A stretch of DNA of 30,265 nucleotides. Origin: Clostridia bacterium (GTDB lineage Bacteria > Bacillota > Clostridia > Christensenellales > Borkfalkiaceae). How positions within the stretch are numbered: the stretch's first letter is position 1; every line of letters starts with the position of its first letter. The position numbers were made by a program, and so were the translations under genes. The stretch spans positions 1-30,265 of the forward strand of contig CAAFYG010000033.1 in the NCBI GenBank assembly GCA_900767195.1. Reading direction: 5' to 3'. The notes beneath the pieces are model-generated. The model saw only the letters and a list, made by a program, of their open reading frames with translations, was not told the DNA's origin and ran no database searches. Below are positions 6,984-15,388 of the stretch, piece after piece.

Positions 6984-8063
6984 ATGGAAAGCAAGATATA
7001 CGGTGTGATCATGGCGGGGGGCGGCGGCACGAGATTCTGGCCGCTTTCGAGGCGGTGCAAACCGAAACAGCTTCTCAATTTAAGCGGCAGAGATCTGCTG
7101 GTAAACGAATCGATCGACAGGCTTTCGCGTGTGGTGGATAAAAGCGACATGTTTATCGTCACTTCGGCGGCGCACGCTTCGTGTATGCTGAAAGCTACGA
7201 AAGGCAGGCTGAAATCGGCGAACGTTTTGATAGAGCCGACTTCGAGAAATACGGCGGCATGTATCGGTTACGCGGCGATGAAGCTTATGAAAAAATACGG
7301 CGACGGGGTGATGGCGATCACGCCTTCCGACGCGGCGATCAAAGATACCGATAAATTCGCCGAAGTGCTTTTAAAGGCGGCGGAAACGGCGGAAGAAACG
7401 GATAAGTTGGTGACGATCGGCGTGACTCCCACGTTTCCCGCCACGGGGTACGGGTATATTCATTACCGTCGAAATTCGCGTTCGGACGCGAAGAAAGTGG
7501 AAAAATTCGTGGAAAAACCCGATATCAGGCTGGCGAAAAGGTATGTTTCGCACGGCAGTTATGCCTGGAACAGCGGCATGTTCGTGTGGAAAGCTTCGGT
7601 GATTTTAAGAAAAATCGAACAACTGCTGCCCGATATTTACGGAAAACTCCGCGAGATTGCAGACGCGTTCGACACCGAGGACGAAGAGCGCGTGCTGCGC
7701 GAAGTGTACCCTGCGATCCGCTCGATTTCGATCGATTACGGCGTGTTGGAAAGATGTCCCGAAGACATTTTGTGTATTCCGGCGGAATTCGGGTGGAGCG
7801 ACGTGGGCAGCTGGGATATGCTGGGAGTACTGCACGAGCCGGACGGCGAGGGGAACGTGGCGATGGGCAACGTTGTGGCGGTGAATACGAAAAATTCGGT
7901 GATGTATTCCGCAAGCGGCAAGCTGATCGCGGCGGTGGACGTAGAGGGAATGGTGATTGTGGAAACGAAAGACGCGATTCTGATCTGTCCTAAAGAAAAG
8001 GCGCAGGACGTGAAAAAAATTGTGGACGAATTGCATGAAAAAGGCATGGAGGAGTTATTATGA
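6984..8063 (+). CDS. manC: Mannose-1-phosphate guanylyltransferase
   Basis: The enzyme converts mannose-1-phosphate and GTP to GDP-mannose. From the ATG at 6984 the protein has 359 residues and shows the nucleotidyltransferase signature AGGGGTRFWPLSR at 11-23, the KFVEKP sugar-phosphate block and the YAWNSGMFVWK segment characteristic of the GMP family. It lacks the phosphomannose isomerase domain of the bifunctional ManC/AlgA type. A GTG at 6939 is also in frame, but GAGG at 6976-6979 and homology to the usual N-terminus favour the ATG. Its stop overlaps the start of the next gene in ATGA. Specificity for mannose over glucose rests on the motif set and should be treated as likely. Confidence 0.9.
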   Translation: MESKIYGVIMAGGGGTRFWPLSRRCKPKQLLNLSGRDLLVNESIDRLSRVVDKSDMFIVTSAAHASCMLKATKGRLKSANVLIEPTSRNTAACIGYAAMKLMKKYGDGVMAITPSDAAIKDTDKFAEVLLKAAETAEETDKLVTIGVTPTFPATGYGYIHYRRNSRSDAKKVEKFVEKPDIRLAKRYVSHGSYAWNSGMFVWKASVILRKIEQLLPDIYGKLREIADAFDTEDEERVLREVYPAIRSISIDYGVLERCPEDILCIPAEFGWSDVGSWDMLGVLHEPDGEGNVAMGNVVAVNTKNSVMYSASGKLIAAVDVEGMVIVETKDAILICPKEKAQDVKKIVDELHEKGMEELL

Positions 8064-9829
8064 AGTCTTATATGGAAGAGTACAAAAACTGGCTGACGAA
8101 CCCCGTTTTCGATGAGGAAACGCGCCGGGAAGTGGCGGCGATGAAAGACGAAAAAGAGATCGAGGACGCGTTTTATAAGCAGCTTTCGTTCGGCACGGGC
8201 GGACTTCGCGGCGTGATCGGCGCAGGCACGAACAGAATGAATATCTACACGGTGGGCAAGGCTTCGCAGGGGCTTGCGAATTTCATCAATAAAAACGTGA
8301 AAAACGGCAGCGTGGTGATCGCTTACGACAGCAGAAGAATGTCGCCCGAGTTTGCCAAAGCCTCCGCGCTGATTTTCGCGGCGAACGGCATCAAGGCGTA
8401 TCTTTTCGAATCGCTGCGCCCTACGCCCGAGCTTTCGTTTGCGGTACGCGAATTGCACGCCACGGCGGGCGTGGTGATTACGGCAAGCCATAATCCGCCG
8501 CAGTACAACGGCTATAAAGCGTATTGGTCGGACGGCGCGCAGCTTGTGCCGCCCTACGATAATCTCGTGATCGGCGAGGTGAACGCGATTAAAGATTATG
8601 CCGAAATCCGCCGCATGGGCGAGGACGAAGCAAAAAAGGCAGGGCTTTTCGAAGTGATCGGCAAGGAAATCGACGATAAATACATTGCCGCGCTGAAAAG
8701 TCTGGTGCTTGATAAAGACGTGATTAAAAAAATGGCGAAAGAGATCCGCATCGTATATACGCCGTTTCACGGTACGGGGAATATTCCCGTGCGGCGCATG
8801 CTGAAAGAGCTTGGGTTTACGAACGTGTGGGTTGTGCCGGAACAGGAAGAGCCGGACGGCAATTTCACTACGCTCGATTATCCGAATCCCGAAGATCCGA
8901 AGGCGTTTAAGCTTGCGCTTGCGCTTGCCGAAAAGGTGGACGCGGACGTGGTGCTTGCCACCGATCCCGACGCCGATCGCCTGGGAGTGTACGCGAAAGA
9001 TACGAAAACGGGCGAATATATGTCGTTTACGGGCAATATGAGCGGGCTGCTGATCGCGGAATACGAGCTTTCGAGAAAACGGGAAAAGGGCTTATTGCCT
9101 ACGCCGCGCGAAAACGGCGCGCTCGTCACCACGATCGTTTCTTCGAATATGGCGTTCGCCGTGGCGAAAGAGTACGGCTTGACGGCGATCGAGGTGCTTA
9201 CGGGCTTTAAATATATCGGCGAGCAGATCAAGAATTTCGAGCAGGCGAAAGCGGAAAACGGAGGCAGGTACGATGCGAAAAAAGGCGCGTACGAGTATCT
9301 TTTCGGCTATGAGGAAAGCTATGGGTGTTTGGTGGGTACGCACGCGCGCGATAAAGACGCCGTGATGGCGGTTACCGCGCTTTGCGAAGCGGCGGCGTAC
9401 TATAAATCGCAGGGTAAAACGCTGTGGGATCAGATGCAGGCGATGTACAAAAAGTACGGATATTTCAAAGAGTCGCTGGAAACCATTTCGTTGCCGGGCA
9501 GCGAGGGCGCGGCGAAAATCGAAGGGATTCTGAACGGACTGCGCGCGTGTCCGCCCGAGAACGTGGGCGGCGAAAAGGTGCTTGCCGCGCGCGATTATCT
9601 TGCGGGCGAGCGGCTGAATACCGTTACGGGCGAGAAGGAAAAATTAACGCTGCCGAAGAGCAACGTGCTGTATTACGAGCTGGAAGAAGACGGCTGGTGC
9701 TGCGCGCGTCCTTCGGGTACAGAGCCGAAAATCAAGTTTTATTTCGGCGTGAAAGGCGCAAGCGCAGAAGACGCGGAACGGAAAGTGGCAAACCTGAAAA
9801 AAGGTTTGATGTCGCTTGTGAAAGAGTAA
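8060..9829 (+). CDS. Phosphohexomutase (phosphoglucomutase/phosphomannomutase)
   Basis: This enzyme interconverts hexose-6-phosphate and hexose-1-phosphate through a phosphoserine. The 589-residue length matches the long PgcA-type enzymes of Firmicutes. The four alpha-D-phosphohexomutase landmarks are present: TASHNP at 141-146 with catalytic S143, the metal loop DPDADR at 302-307, the sugar-specificity loop GYEES, and the phosphate-binding RPSGTEPK starting at R550. A strong GGAGGAG lies just upstream, and the ATG overlaps the manC stop. Because it is coupled to manC it may act as a phosphomannomutase, although related enzymes accept both glucose and mannose phosphates. Confidence 0.93.
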   Translation: MKSYMEEYKNWLTNPVFDEETRREVAAMKDEKEIEDAFYKQLSFGTGGLRGVIGAGTNRMNIYTVGKASQGLANFINKNVKNGSVVIAYDSRRMSPEFAKASALIFAANGIKAYLFESLRPTPELSFAVRELHATAGVVITASHNPPQYNGYKAYWSDGAQLVPPYDNLVIGEVNAIKDYAEIRRMGEDEAKKAGLFEVIGKEIDDKYIAALKSLVLDKDVIKKMAKEIRIVYTPFHGTGNIPVRRMLKELGFTNVWVVPEQEEPDGNFTTLDYPNPEDPKAFKLALALAEKVDADVVLATDPDADRLGVYAKDTKTGEYMSFTGNMSGLLIAEYELSRKREKGLLPTPRENGALVTTIVSSNMAFAVAKEYGLTAIEVLTGFKYIGEQIKNFEQAKAENGGRYDAKKGAYEYLFGYEESYGCLVGTHARDKDAVMAVTALCEAAAYYKSQGKTLWDQMQAMYKKYGYFKESLETISLPGSEGAAKIEGILNGLRACPPENVGGEKVLAARDYLAGERLNTVTGEKEKLTLPKSNVLYYELEEDGWCCARPSGTEPKIKFYFGVKGASAEDAERKVANLKKGLMSLVKE

Positions 9830-9841
9830 ATGGCTTTTTGT

Positions 9842-9881
9842 TTTCGGCGGACTTGTTCGTAAGGCAAGTCCGCCGAAATTT
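9842..9881 (+). terminator. Terminator at the end of the glycan operon
   Basis: 9842-9855 and 9865-9878 form a perfect 14-bp stem with a 9-nt loop, 12 nt after the mutase stop. The following tract (TTTAAATTT) is only moderately U-rich. Confidence 0.75.
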
Positions 9882-9973
9882 AAATTTGCTGCGGCGGCTT
9901 TGGTTGTGGCGGGCGCGGCTAAAGGCGGCGGGGCAAAAAAATGAAAAATTTTGAAAAGGGGGCGTAAAAACGG

Positions 9974-10002
9974 TTGATTATTTAGGGGAAATATGGTATA
10001 GT
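9974..10002 (+). promoter_or_regulatory. Promoter of tRNA-Glu
   Basis: TTGATT at 9974-9979 and TATAGT at 9997-10002 are separated by 17 nt. Transcription would begin near 10009, leaving a 5' leader of about 70 nt before the mature tRNA. Confidence 0.65.
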
Positions 10003-10078
10003 ATATAAGCGGTTTTTGAGAGAAGAGCGAATTTATAATGAAAACGCTTGACTTGGAAACGCGAAAAAAGAAGAATAC

Positions 10079-10153
10079 GGCCTTGTGGTCAAGCGGTTAA
10101 GACGGCGCCCTCTCACGGCGCAATCCCGGGTTCGATTCCCGGCAAGGTCACCA
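10079..10153 (+). tRNA. tRNA-Glu, anticodon CUC
   Basis: The cloverleaf is complete. The acceptor stem is GGCCTTG with CAAGGTC (one G-T pair), with a 3-bp D stem. The anticodon stem is GCGCC/GGCGC around CTCTCAC, giving anticodon CUC. The T arm is CCGGG-TTCGATT-CCCGG. Discriminator A and an encoded CCA follow. The length is 75 nt including CCA. Confidence 0.95.
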
Positions 10154-10157
10154 TTTT

Positions 10158-10190
10158 GAAGCCCCCTCGGAAAACTTCCGAGGGGGCTTC
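10158..10190 (+). terminator. Strong hairpin directly after tRNA-Glu
   Basis: 10158-10172 and 10176-10190 form a perfect 15-bp GC-rich stem with a 3-nt loop, starting 4 nt after the tRNA CCA. No T-run follows, so classical intrinsic termination is uncertain. It may also define the 3' end for processing. Confidence 0.5.
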
Positions 10191-10233
10191 GATGTCAATT
10201 CGCGGCGAATTTGCCGCAGCTATATTTTTTCAC

Positions 10234-10262
10234 TTGATTTTTTACGCCGAAAATTGTATAAT
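10234..10262 (+). promoter_or_regulatory. Promoter of the restriction-modification operon
   Basis: TTGATT at 10234-10239 and a consensus TATAAT at 10257-10262 have a 17-nt spacer. The in-frame ATG at 10265 would lie at or before the transcription start, so translation from 10325 is more likely. Confidence 0.75.
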
Positions 10263-10324
10263 GAATGTATAAAATTAACGGTTTCCGAAAAATTTTTCAA
10301 AAAATCCGTAATACCGAGGTGAAA

Positions 10325-11947
10325 ATGTCTGTCAATATTTCCAAAGATAAGCGCGATAAGCTCGTTGAAAAAATCAATGCCGTAAAGGATTATATTTCTG
10401 CCGCCGCGCAGGATGAAAATACGGCGCAACTTCTTACCTACCTTGCCGAAATCGAAAAGGACATCAGAGGCAAAAAATACGGACTTGTTTTTGAAGAACA
10501 CCGAGAAAATATCGACGAAGTGCTTGAAAACAACCTGCCCGTTTTAACGGAAAACACCGATTTATTTATCGATCACGGCGGACAAATGAATTTTCTTATC
10601 GAAGGCGATAATCTTGCTTCTTTGCGGCTGCTTGAAAAAACGCATAAGGGCATGATCGATTTGATTTATATCGATCCGCCGTATAATACGGGAAGAAAGG
10701 ACTTTGTTTATGACGATAATTTTGTGGATAGTACTGATACTTTTCGCCATAGCAAATGGCTTTCTTTTATGGAAAAACGTTTGCAAATTGCAAAAAATTT
10801 ACTTTCAGAAAAGGGTGTTATTTTCATCAGCATTGACGACAATGAACAAAGTACTTTGAAAATGCTCTGCGATAGTATTTTCGGAGAAGGTAATTTTGAA
10901 AGTATTATATGGAAAAAGAAAGGTGGCGCAGGTAATACGGAACGGATATTGGGCTGTTTGACAGAGTATGTAATTTGTTTTTTTAAGAAAAAAAATGCAG
11001 GTGTATTTCGCTATCGGGATATTGAAAGGATATACAAATTTTGTGACGAGAACGGCGGATATAATCTTGAAGGAATAGAAAAAACGAATAGCGGTTTGTA
11101 TGAAAGACCTACGATGTTATTTCCCATAATCGATCCTACCACAAACGAAAGCTTTTATCCTCAAGACGGTATGCGATGGACAATAGGAAAAAAAGGTGTT
11201 GAGCAAGCATTAGAACAAAAAAAATTATATTTTGATTATAAAAAACATAAGGTTTATTATATAAAAAGAGAAGAAGATTATCAAAAAAGTGAAAATGTTT
11301 TTTATAATTTATTAACGGAATATGGAAGTTTGTCTGTTGCAAAAGACGAGCTGAAAGAAATTTTAGGAAATAGAGAAATTTTTGATACCCCAAAACCGAC
11401 AGCGCTCATATCGCACTTAATTAATCTGACCTCAATCAATAATCCTACTATTCTCGACTTTTTTGCGGGTAGCGGTACAACGGGGCATGCCGTGATGAAA
11501 TTAAATGCCGAGGACGGCGGAAACCGCAAGTTTATTCTTTGTACAAATAACGAAAACAATATCTGCCGCGACGTAACGTATGAGCGCATAAAACGCGTTA
11601 TTGCAAAGGAAGATTATAAGGCAAGTCTGAAATATTTCAAGGTGGACTATTTGCCCATAACGGATAAGCTGTATTATGAATATGCAGACGAGCTTTTAAA
11701 GCACATCCGCGAGCTTGTGGAATTAGAAAACGCCGTGAATTTTAACGGCAACAAAGAAATTGCGATTGTGCTGACGGAAGAAGAATTGGATAATTTCGCG
11801 AAACAAATTCCCGCCGGGTGCAAGACGGTATATTTGGGGCATAACGTACTTCCTGACAAGGCGCAAGAAAAGATTTTAGCCGAAAAGTCGATTAAGATAA
11901 AAATTATACCGGAATATTATTATCGCAACGAGGAAGGCGCAGTATGA
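10325..11947 (+). CDS. mod: Type III restriction-modification methyltransferase subunit (Mod)
   Basis: Mod recognises the target site and methylates adenine at N6, protecting host DNA and guiding Res. From the ATG at 10325 (GAGGTGA at 10316-10322) it has 540 residues. The catalytic DPPY is at 117-120 and precedes the SAM-binding FAGSGTTGHA at about 380-389; this order defines a beta-class enzyme. The region between the motifs, roughly residues 195-360, should hold the target recognition domain and is far more AT-rich than either end: 11221-11280 has only 8 G/C in 60 bases, against 34 in 60 at 11461-11520. The stop overlaps the res start in ATGA. The recognition sequence cannot be predicted. 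Confidence 0.93.
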   Translation: MSVNISKDKRDKLVEKINAVKDYISAAAQDENTAQLLTYLAEIEKDIRGKKYGLVFEEHRENIDEVLENNLPVLTENTDLFIDHGGQMNFLIEGDNLASLRLLEKTHKGMIDLIYIDPPYNTGRKDFVYDDNFVDSTDTFRHSKWLSFMEKRLQIAKNLLSEKGVIFISIDDNEQSTLKMLCDSIFGEGNFESIIWKKKGGAGNTERILGCLTEYVICFFKKKNAGVFRYRDIERIYKFCDENGGYNLEGIEKTNSGLYERPTMLFPIIDPTTNESFYPQDGMRWTIGKKGVEQALEQKKLYFDYKKHKVYYIKREEDYQKSENVFYNLLTEYGSLSVAKDELKEILGNREIFDTPKPTALISHLINLTSINNPTILDFFAGSGTTGHAVMKLNAEDGGNRKFILCTNNENNICRDVTYERIKRVIAKEDYKASLKYFKVDYLPITDKLYYEYADELLKHIRELVELENAVNFNGNKEIAIVLTEEELDNFAKQIPAGCKTVYLGHNVLPDKAQEKILAEKSIKIKIIPEYYYRNEEGAV

Positions 11948-14139
11948 ATTTAATGAATTTTCAATTTAAAGCGATCAGGCGTTTGTTTGAATGTATGGAA
12001 GACGATTCCGTGCGCGAAATCGTGCTGAAAAGTCCTACCGGCAGCGGAAAAACCATTATGCTGACGCATTTCATGAATCAATATACGAAGGAATACGCGA
12101 AAACCGTGTTTGTGTGGCTTACGCCGGGAAAAGGCGATCTGGAAACGCAAAGCAAGGAAAAAATGGACAGGTATATCCACAACGCGCAGACGAAGCTGCT
12201 TTCAGACGTGATGACCTGCGGTTTTGCGGAAAGCGACGCGTGCTTTATCAACTGGGAAAAGCTCACGAAAAAAGGAAACAACGCCCTGAAAGACAGCGAG
12301 CGTACCAACTTTCTGGAATGGATCGAAAAAGCGTTGGACGAGGGGTTGTCTTTCAAAATCGTGATCGACGAAAGCCATCAGAATTTTACCGAGAAAGCCG
12401 ACGCGATTGTACAGCTTTTCAAAACGGATAAAATTATCCGTTGTTCCGCCACGCCGATTGTGGATAAAAATGCGAAACTTATCGAAATCCCGGAAGAAGA
12501 CGTGATTGCCGAGGGGCTGATCAAAAAATTGCTGGTGATCAACGAGAATTTTCCTCAGACGATCGAAACGGACGATCAGACGAAGTATCTTTTAGATCGC
12601 GCGCTTGAAAAGCAACGCGAAATCCGTTCGTTGTTTCTGAATACCAAGGCAAATGTAAATCCGTTAATCATTGTACAGTTGCCGAATAACAGCGATCTTT
12701 TATGCGAAAGCGTGGAAACGTATTTCGAAAGTCAGGGGATCACGGCAGAGAACGGAACGCTGGCGATATGGCTTTCGAACAGGCACGAAAACATAGAAAA
12801 TATTTCGGAAAACAACGGAAAGCAAGTTGCCGTGATTATGAAGCAAGCCGTGGCTACGGGGTGGGATTGTCCGCGCGCGTACATTCTTGTGAAATTGCGC
12901 GAAAATATGGATGAAACGTTTGAAATTCAGACGATCGGGCGTATAAGGCGGATGCCGGAAGCGAAGCACTATGGCAACGAGGTGGCGGATTGCTGCTATC
13001 TTTACACGTTCGACAAGAAGTTTACGGAAGGCGTGAAAAAAGCCCTGAATAAAGGCGCGCTTGACGGGAAAGATATTTTTCTGAAAAACGAGTATAAGTC
13101 TTTTACGCTTACGAAAGAACAGCGCACGATGATCACGGACTTGCGTGATCCGCGCCTGGCTTTATCTTCGATTGCGGAATACTTTAAAAGAGAGTACAAG
13201 CTTACGGGGAACAAGAAGGAAAATCGGGCGCGTTTGGAAACGGCGGGGTTTGTGTTTTCGGAACTGATCAATACATATACGCAGTCGGGCAGCGTAGCAA
13301 CGCTTTCCGATCTTAGCGTGGGCGAAAAGCTGAATACGATCACGGTGAAGGAAGCGTTGAATACACACAAACTGGGGCGCGAAAGGCAGCATTGCGTAGG
13401 GGTGATCGGGCGAGAAGTAGGGATCGAGTATCAATATATACAAACGATTATCGGAAAATTATTCGGCGATCAATTCAATTATTCGAATAAACTGCTTGCG
13501 CTTTCCGTGCGGGAATTGTATGCGTTTATCATAAACAACGTAGATTTACTGCGGCGGAATTTCCGCCTTGCGATGGCGGCTCAGCTGGCGCAGGAAGTTA
13601 TGTCGCCCGATATGGTTTCTACGAAAGAGTTTATATTGCCGCGGGTTTGCAAATTTACCTACGATAGCAGAGCGAAAGTACAAGCCGAAAGCGTGAAGAA
13701 CGTGTATCAAGGATATTTGCTTTCCGCCGAGCCGCGCTCGGCTGCCGAAAGGAAATTCGAAAAATATTGCGAAAAATGCGATGCCGTGGAATGGGTGTAT
13801 AAAAACGGCGATAAAGGCGAAGAATTTTTATCGATTGTGTATCTTGATAACGGGAAGCAACAGAAACTGTTTTACCCCGATTATATCGTATCCGTAAACG
13901 GAGAAACGTGGATTATCGAAACGAAAGGCGGTTTCGATAAAGCGGGAAACAGCGAGGATATCGACATTTTTTCGCCGAAAAAGTTTGATGTTTTGCAAAC
14001 TTATCTTAAAAAATACGGCTTGAAAGGCGGATTTGTACGCTTTGATAAAAACAGCGAAGAATTGTGCATTTGTACGGAAAATTATAACGACGATATCAAT
14101 TCCGACAGCTGGCAATTATTATCGCAAGTGTTTCGCTGA
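11944..14139 (+). CDS. res: Type III restriction subunit (Res): SF2 helicase fused to PD-(D/E)XK nuclease
   Basis: Res, together with Mod, uses ATP to translocate or switch on DNA and cleaves unmodified invading DNA. The 731-residue protein is compact compared with EcoP15I Res (about 970). The helicase motifs appear in order: Walker A SPTGSGKT (30-37), DESH box (142-145), SATP (168-171), GWDCPRA (306-312) and QTIGRIRRMP (329-338). The C-terminal nuclease is visible as D646 in PDYIV and E659/K661 in IIETKG. All catalytic residues look intact. It is translationally coupled to mod by a 4-bp overlap. No further restriction or defence gene accompanies it. Confidence 0.93.
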   Translation: MNLMNFQFKAIRRLFECMEDDSVREIVLKSPTGSGKTIMLTHFMNQYTKEYAKTVFVWLTPGKGDLETQSKEKMDRYIHNAQTKLLSDVMTCGFAESDACFINWEKLTKKGNNALKDSERTNFLEWIEKALDEGLSFKIVIDESHQNFTEKADAIVQLFKTDKIIRCSATPIVDKNAKLIEIPEEDVIAEGLIKKLLVINENFPQTIETDDQTKYLLDRALEKQREIRSLFLNTKANVNPLIIVQLPNNSDLLCESVETYFESQGITAENGTLAIWLSNRHENIENISENNGKQVAVIMKQAVATGWDCPRAYILVKLRENMDETFEIQTIGRIRRMPEAKHYGNEVADCCYLYTFDKKFTEGVKKALNKGALDGKDIFLKNEYKSFTLTKEQRTMITDLRDPRLALSSIAEYFKREYKLTGNKKENRARLETAGFVFSELINTYTQSGSVATLSDLSVGEKLNTITVKEALNTHKLGRERQHCVGVIGREVGIEYQYIQTIIGKLFGDQFNYSNKLLALSVRELYAFIINNVDLLRRNFRLAMAAQLAQEVMSPDMVSTKEFILPRVCKFTYDSRAKVQAESVKNVYQGYLLSAEPRSAAERKFEKYCEKCDAVEWVYKNGDKGEEFLSIVYLDNGKQQKLFYPDYIVSVNGETWIIETKGGFDKAGNSEDIDIFSPKKFDVLQTYLKKYGLKGGFVRFDKNSEELCICTENYNDDINSDSWQLLSQVFR

Positions 14140-14196
14140 GCAATAAAAGCGAAAAAACAAAAACTTTACAAATACTTCAAAATCGGCGGAAATGAT

Positions 14197-14225
14197 TTGC
14201 TTTTTTTCGAAAGAACGTGTATAAT
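14197..14225 (+). promoter_or_regulatory. Promoter of tRNA-Arg
   Basis: TTGCTT at 14197-14202 and consensus TATAAT at 14220-14225 are 17 nt apart. Transcription would start near 14232, giving a leader of about 70 nt that contains a hairpin. Confidence 0.7.
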
Positions 14226-14241
14226 AGAGTGCGTAGACGTA

Positions 14242-14277
14242 GATTTTGCGCGATTTTCTTAACGATCGCGCAAAATC
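14242..14277 (+). other. Perfect 13-bp inverted repeat in the tRNA-Arg leader
   Basis: GATTTTGCGCGAT at 14242-14254 is the exact reverse complement of 14265-14277, with a 10-nt loop. It lies between the predicted transcription start and the mature tRNA. No T-run follows, so it is not an ordinary terminator. It could guide processing or bind a protein. Confidence 0.8.
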
Positions 14278-14300
14278 CGATCGCAAAAACAGCAGATCAA

Positions 14301-14375
14301 GCTTCCGTAGTTAAATGGATATAACAGTCCCCTCCTAAGGGACAATTATGAGTTCGATTCTCGTCGGGAGTACCA
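14301..14375 (+). tRNA. tRNA-Arg, anticodon CCU
   Basis: The acceptor stem GCTTCCG pairs with CGGGAGT (two G-T pairs). The D arm is GTTA/TAAC. The anticodon stem GTCCC/GGGAC encloses CTCCTAA, giving anticodon CCU, which reads AGG. The T arm is ATGAG-TTCGATT-CTCGT. Discriminator A and an encoded CCA complete the 75-nt gene. Confidence 0.95.
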
Positions 14376-14410
14376 AAAAGCCGCGTTTCCGAAACAGAAA
14401 CGCGGCTTTA
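14376..14410. terminator. Bidirectional terminator between tRNA-Arg and the ABC operon
   Basis: 14377-14389 and 14397-14409 form a perfect 13-bp stem with a 7-nt loop. Read on the minus strand the stem is followed by a run of five T, which suits the convergent ABC transporter operon ending at 14483. On the plus strand only TTT is present. Confidence 0.7.
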
Positions 14411-14482
14411 AATATAAAATATAAACGCTAAACTATAATCTGTACGATTTATCCTGCGCCGCTCCGCGCAAAACTGCAAAAA

Positions 14483-15388
14483 TCACAACACTTTCGATAA
14501 AAATTCTTTCAGACGCTCGTCTTTGGGGGCGGAAAAAATCTCTTCGGGCGTGCCTTCTTCTTTAATCATGCCGCCGTCCATAAACAGCACTTTCGATGCC
14601 GCTTCCCGCGCAAACCCCATCTCGTGCGTTACAACTACCATCGTCATCCCTTCGGCGGCAAGATCTTTCATCAGCGCAAGCACTTCGCCCACCATTTCAG
14701 GATCGAGCGCGGAAGTCGGCTCATCAAAAAGCATCACTTCGGGGTTCATGTTCAGCGAGCGCACAATCGCGATCCGCTGCTTTTGTCCGCCGGAAAGAGT
14801 AGAGGGGAATACGTCTTTTTTATCTTCCAGACCGATGCGCCGCAAAAGCCGCAACGCATTTTCTTCCGCTTCTTCTTTTGTTTTTATCTTCAATTTCACG
14901 GGCGCAAGCGTCATGTTCTGCAACACCGTAAGGTTATTGAAAAGATTGAAATGCTGAAACACCATGCCGATTTTTTGCCTGTGCGCATTCAACTGTTTTT
15001 CGAGATATTTGTTAATTTGCTTTTCTTCCGCTTTGATTTCTTCGTACTCTTTTTTCGCATCTTCCCATTCGGAAATCACCGCGGCGGAAGGGGATTTGCC
15101 TTGTTTTTTTGCCGCAGAAATCGCCTGTTTCGCGCTTTCCAGCCGTTCGTAAGCGTAACCTTGCTCGTTTTTGAAAACATATTCGCCTTCCAGCAAAATT
15201 GCGCCGGCGGTGGGGAGTTCCAACAAATTCAGACACCGCAAAAACGTACTTTTGCCGCACCCGGAAGGGCCGATCACGGCGATCACGTCGCCTTTTTTCA
15301 CCTGCAACGAAACGCCTTTCAGAACTTCGAGTTTTCCGAAGTTTTTCTTCAACGCCTTGGTTTCGAGAATAATATTTTCAGCGTTCAT
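14483..15388 (-). CDS. Polar amino acid ABC transporter ATP-binding protein with an extra inserted segment
   Basis: This GlnQ/ArtP-type ATPase powers uptake of amino acids. All ABC motifs are present: Walker A GPSGCGKST (40-48), Q-loop Q145 in GMVFQHFNLF, signature LSGGQ (198-202), Walker B VMLFDEP (218-224) and H-loop H255. The protein has 301 residues where relatives usually have 240-260. The extra length is a Lys/Glu/Ala-rich helical stretch at about 72-137, between the Walker A region and the Q-loop. The ATG at 15388 is preceded by GGAGG on the minus strand, while a TTG 9 nt upstream has no usable spacing. It overlaps the permease gene by 11 bp and is the last gene of the operon. Confidence 0.93.
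   Translation of the reverse strand: MNAENIILETKALKKNFGKLEVLKGVSLQVKKGDVIAVIGPSGCGKSTFLRCLNLLELPTAGAILLEGEYVFKNEQGYAYERLESAKQAISAAKKQGKSPSAAVISEWEDAKKEYEEIKAEEKQINKYLEKQLNAHRQKIGMVFQHFNLFNNLTVLQNMTLAPVKLKIKTKEEAEENALRLLRRIGLEDKKDVFPSTLSGGQKQRIAIVRSLNMNPEVMLFDEPTSALDPEMVGEVLALMKDLAAEGMTMVVVTHEMGFAREAASKVLFMDGGMIKEEGTPEEIFSAPKDERLKEFLSKVL

Noticed and set aside
10048..10272. Open frame of 74 codons over the tRNA-Glu gene
   Set aside because: It runs through a complete tRNA and its terminal hairpin and has no ribosome binding site.
10265..10324. Longer Mod N-terminus starting at ATG 10265
   Set aside because: The codon lies 3 nt after the promoter -10 box, so it would not be in the transcript; GAGGTGA marks the ATG at 10325.
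10121..14375. tRNA 3' ends as attachment-site direct repeats flanking the restriction-modification genes
   Set aside because: The only shared sequence is the GTTCGATTC T-loop common to tRNAs, and there is no integrase.
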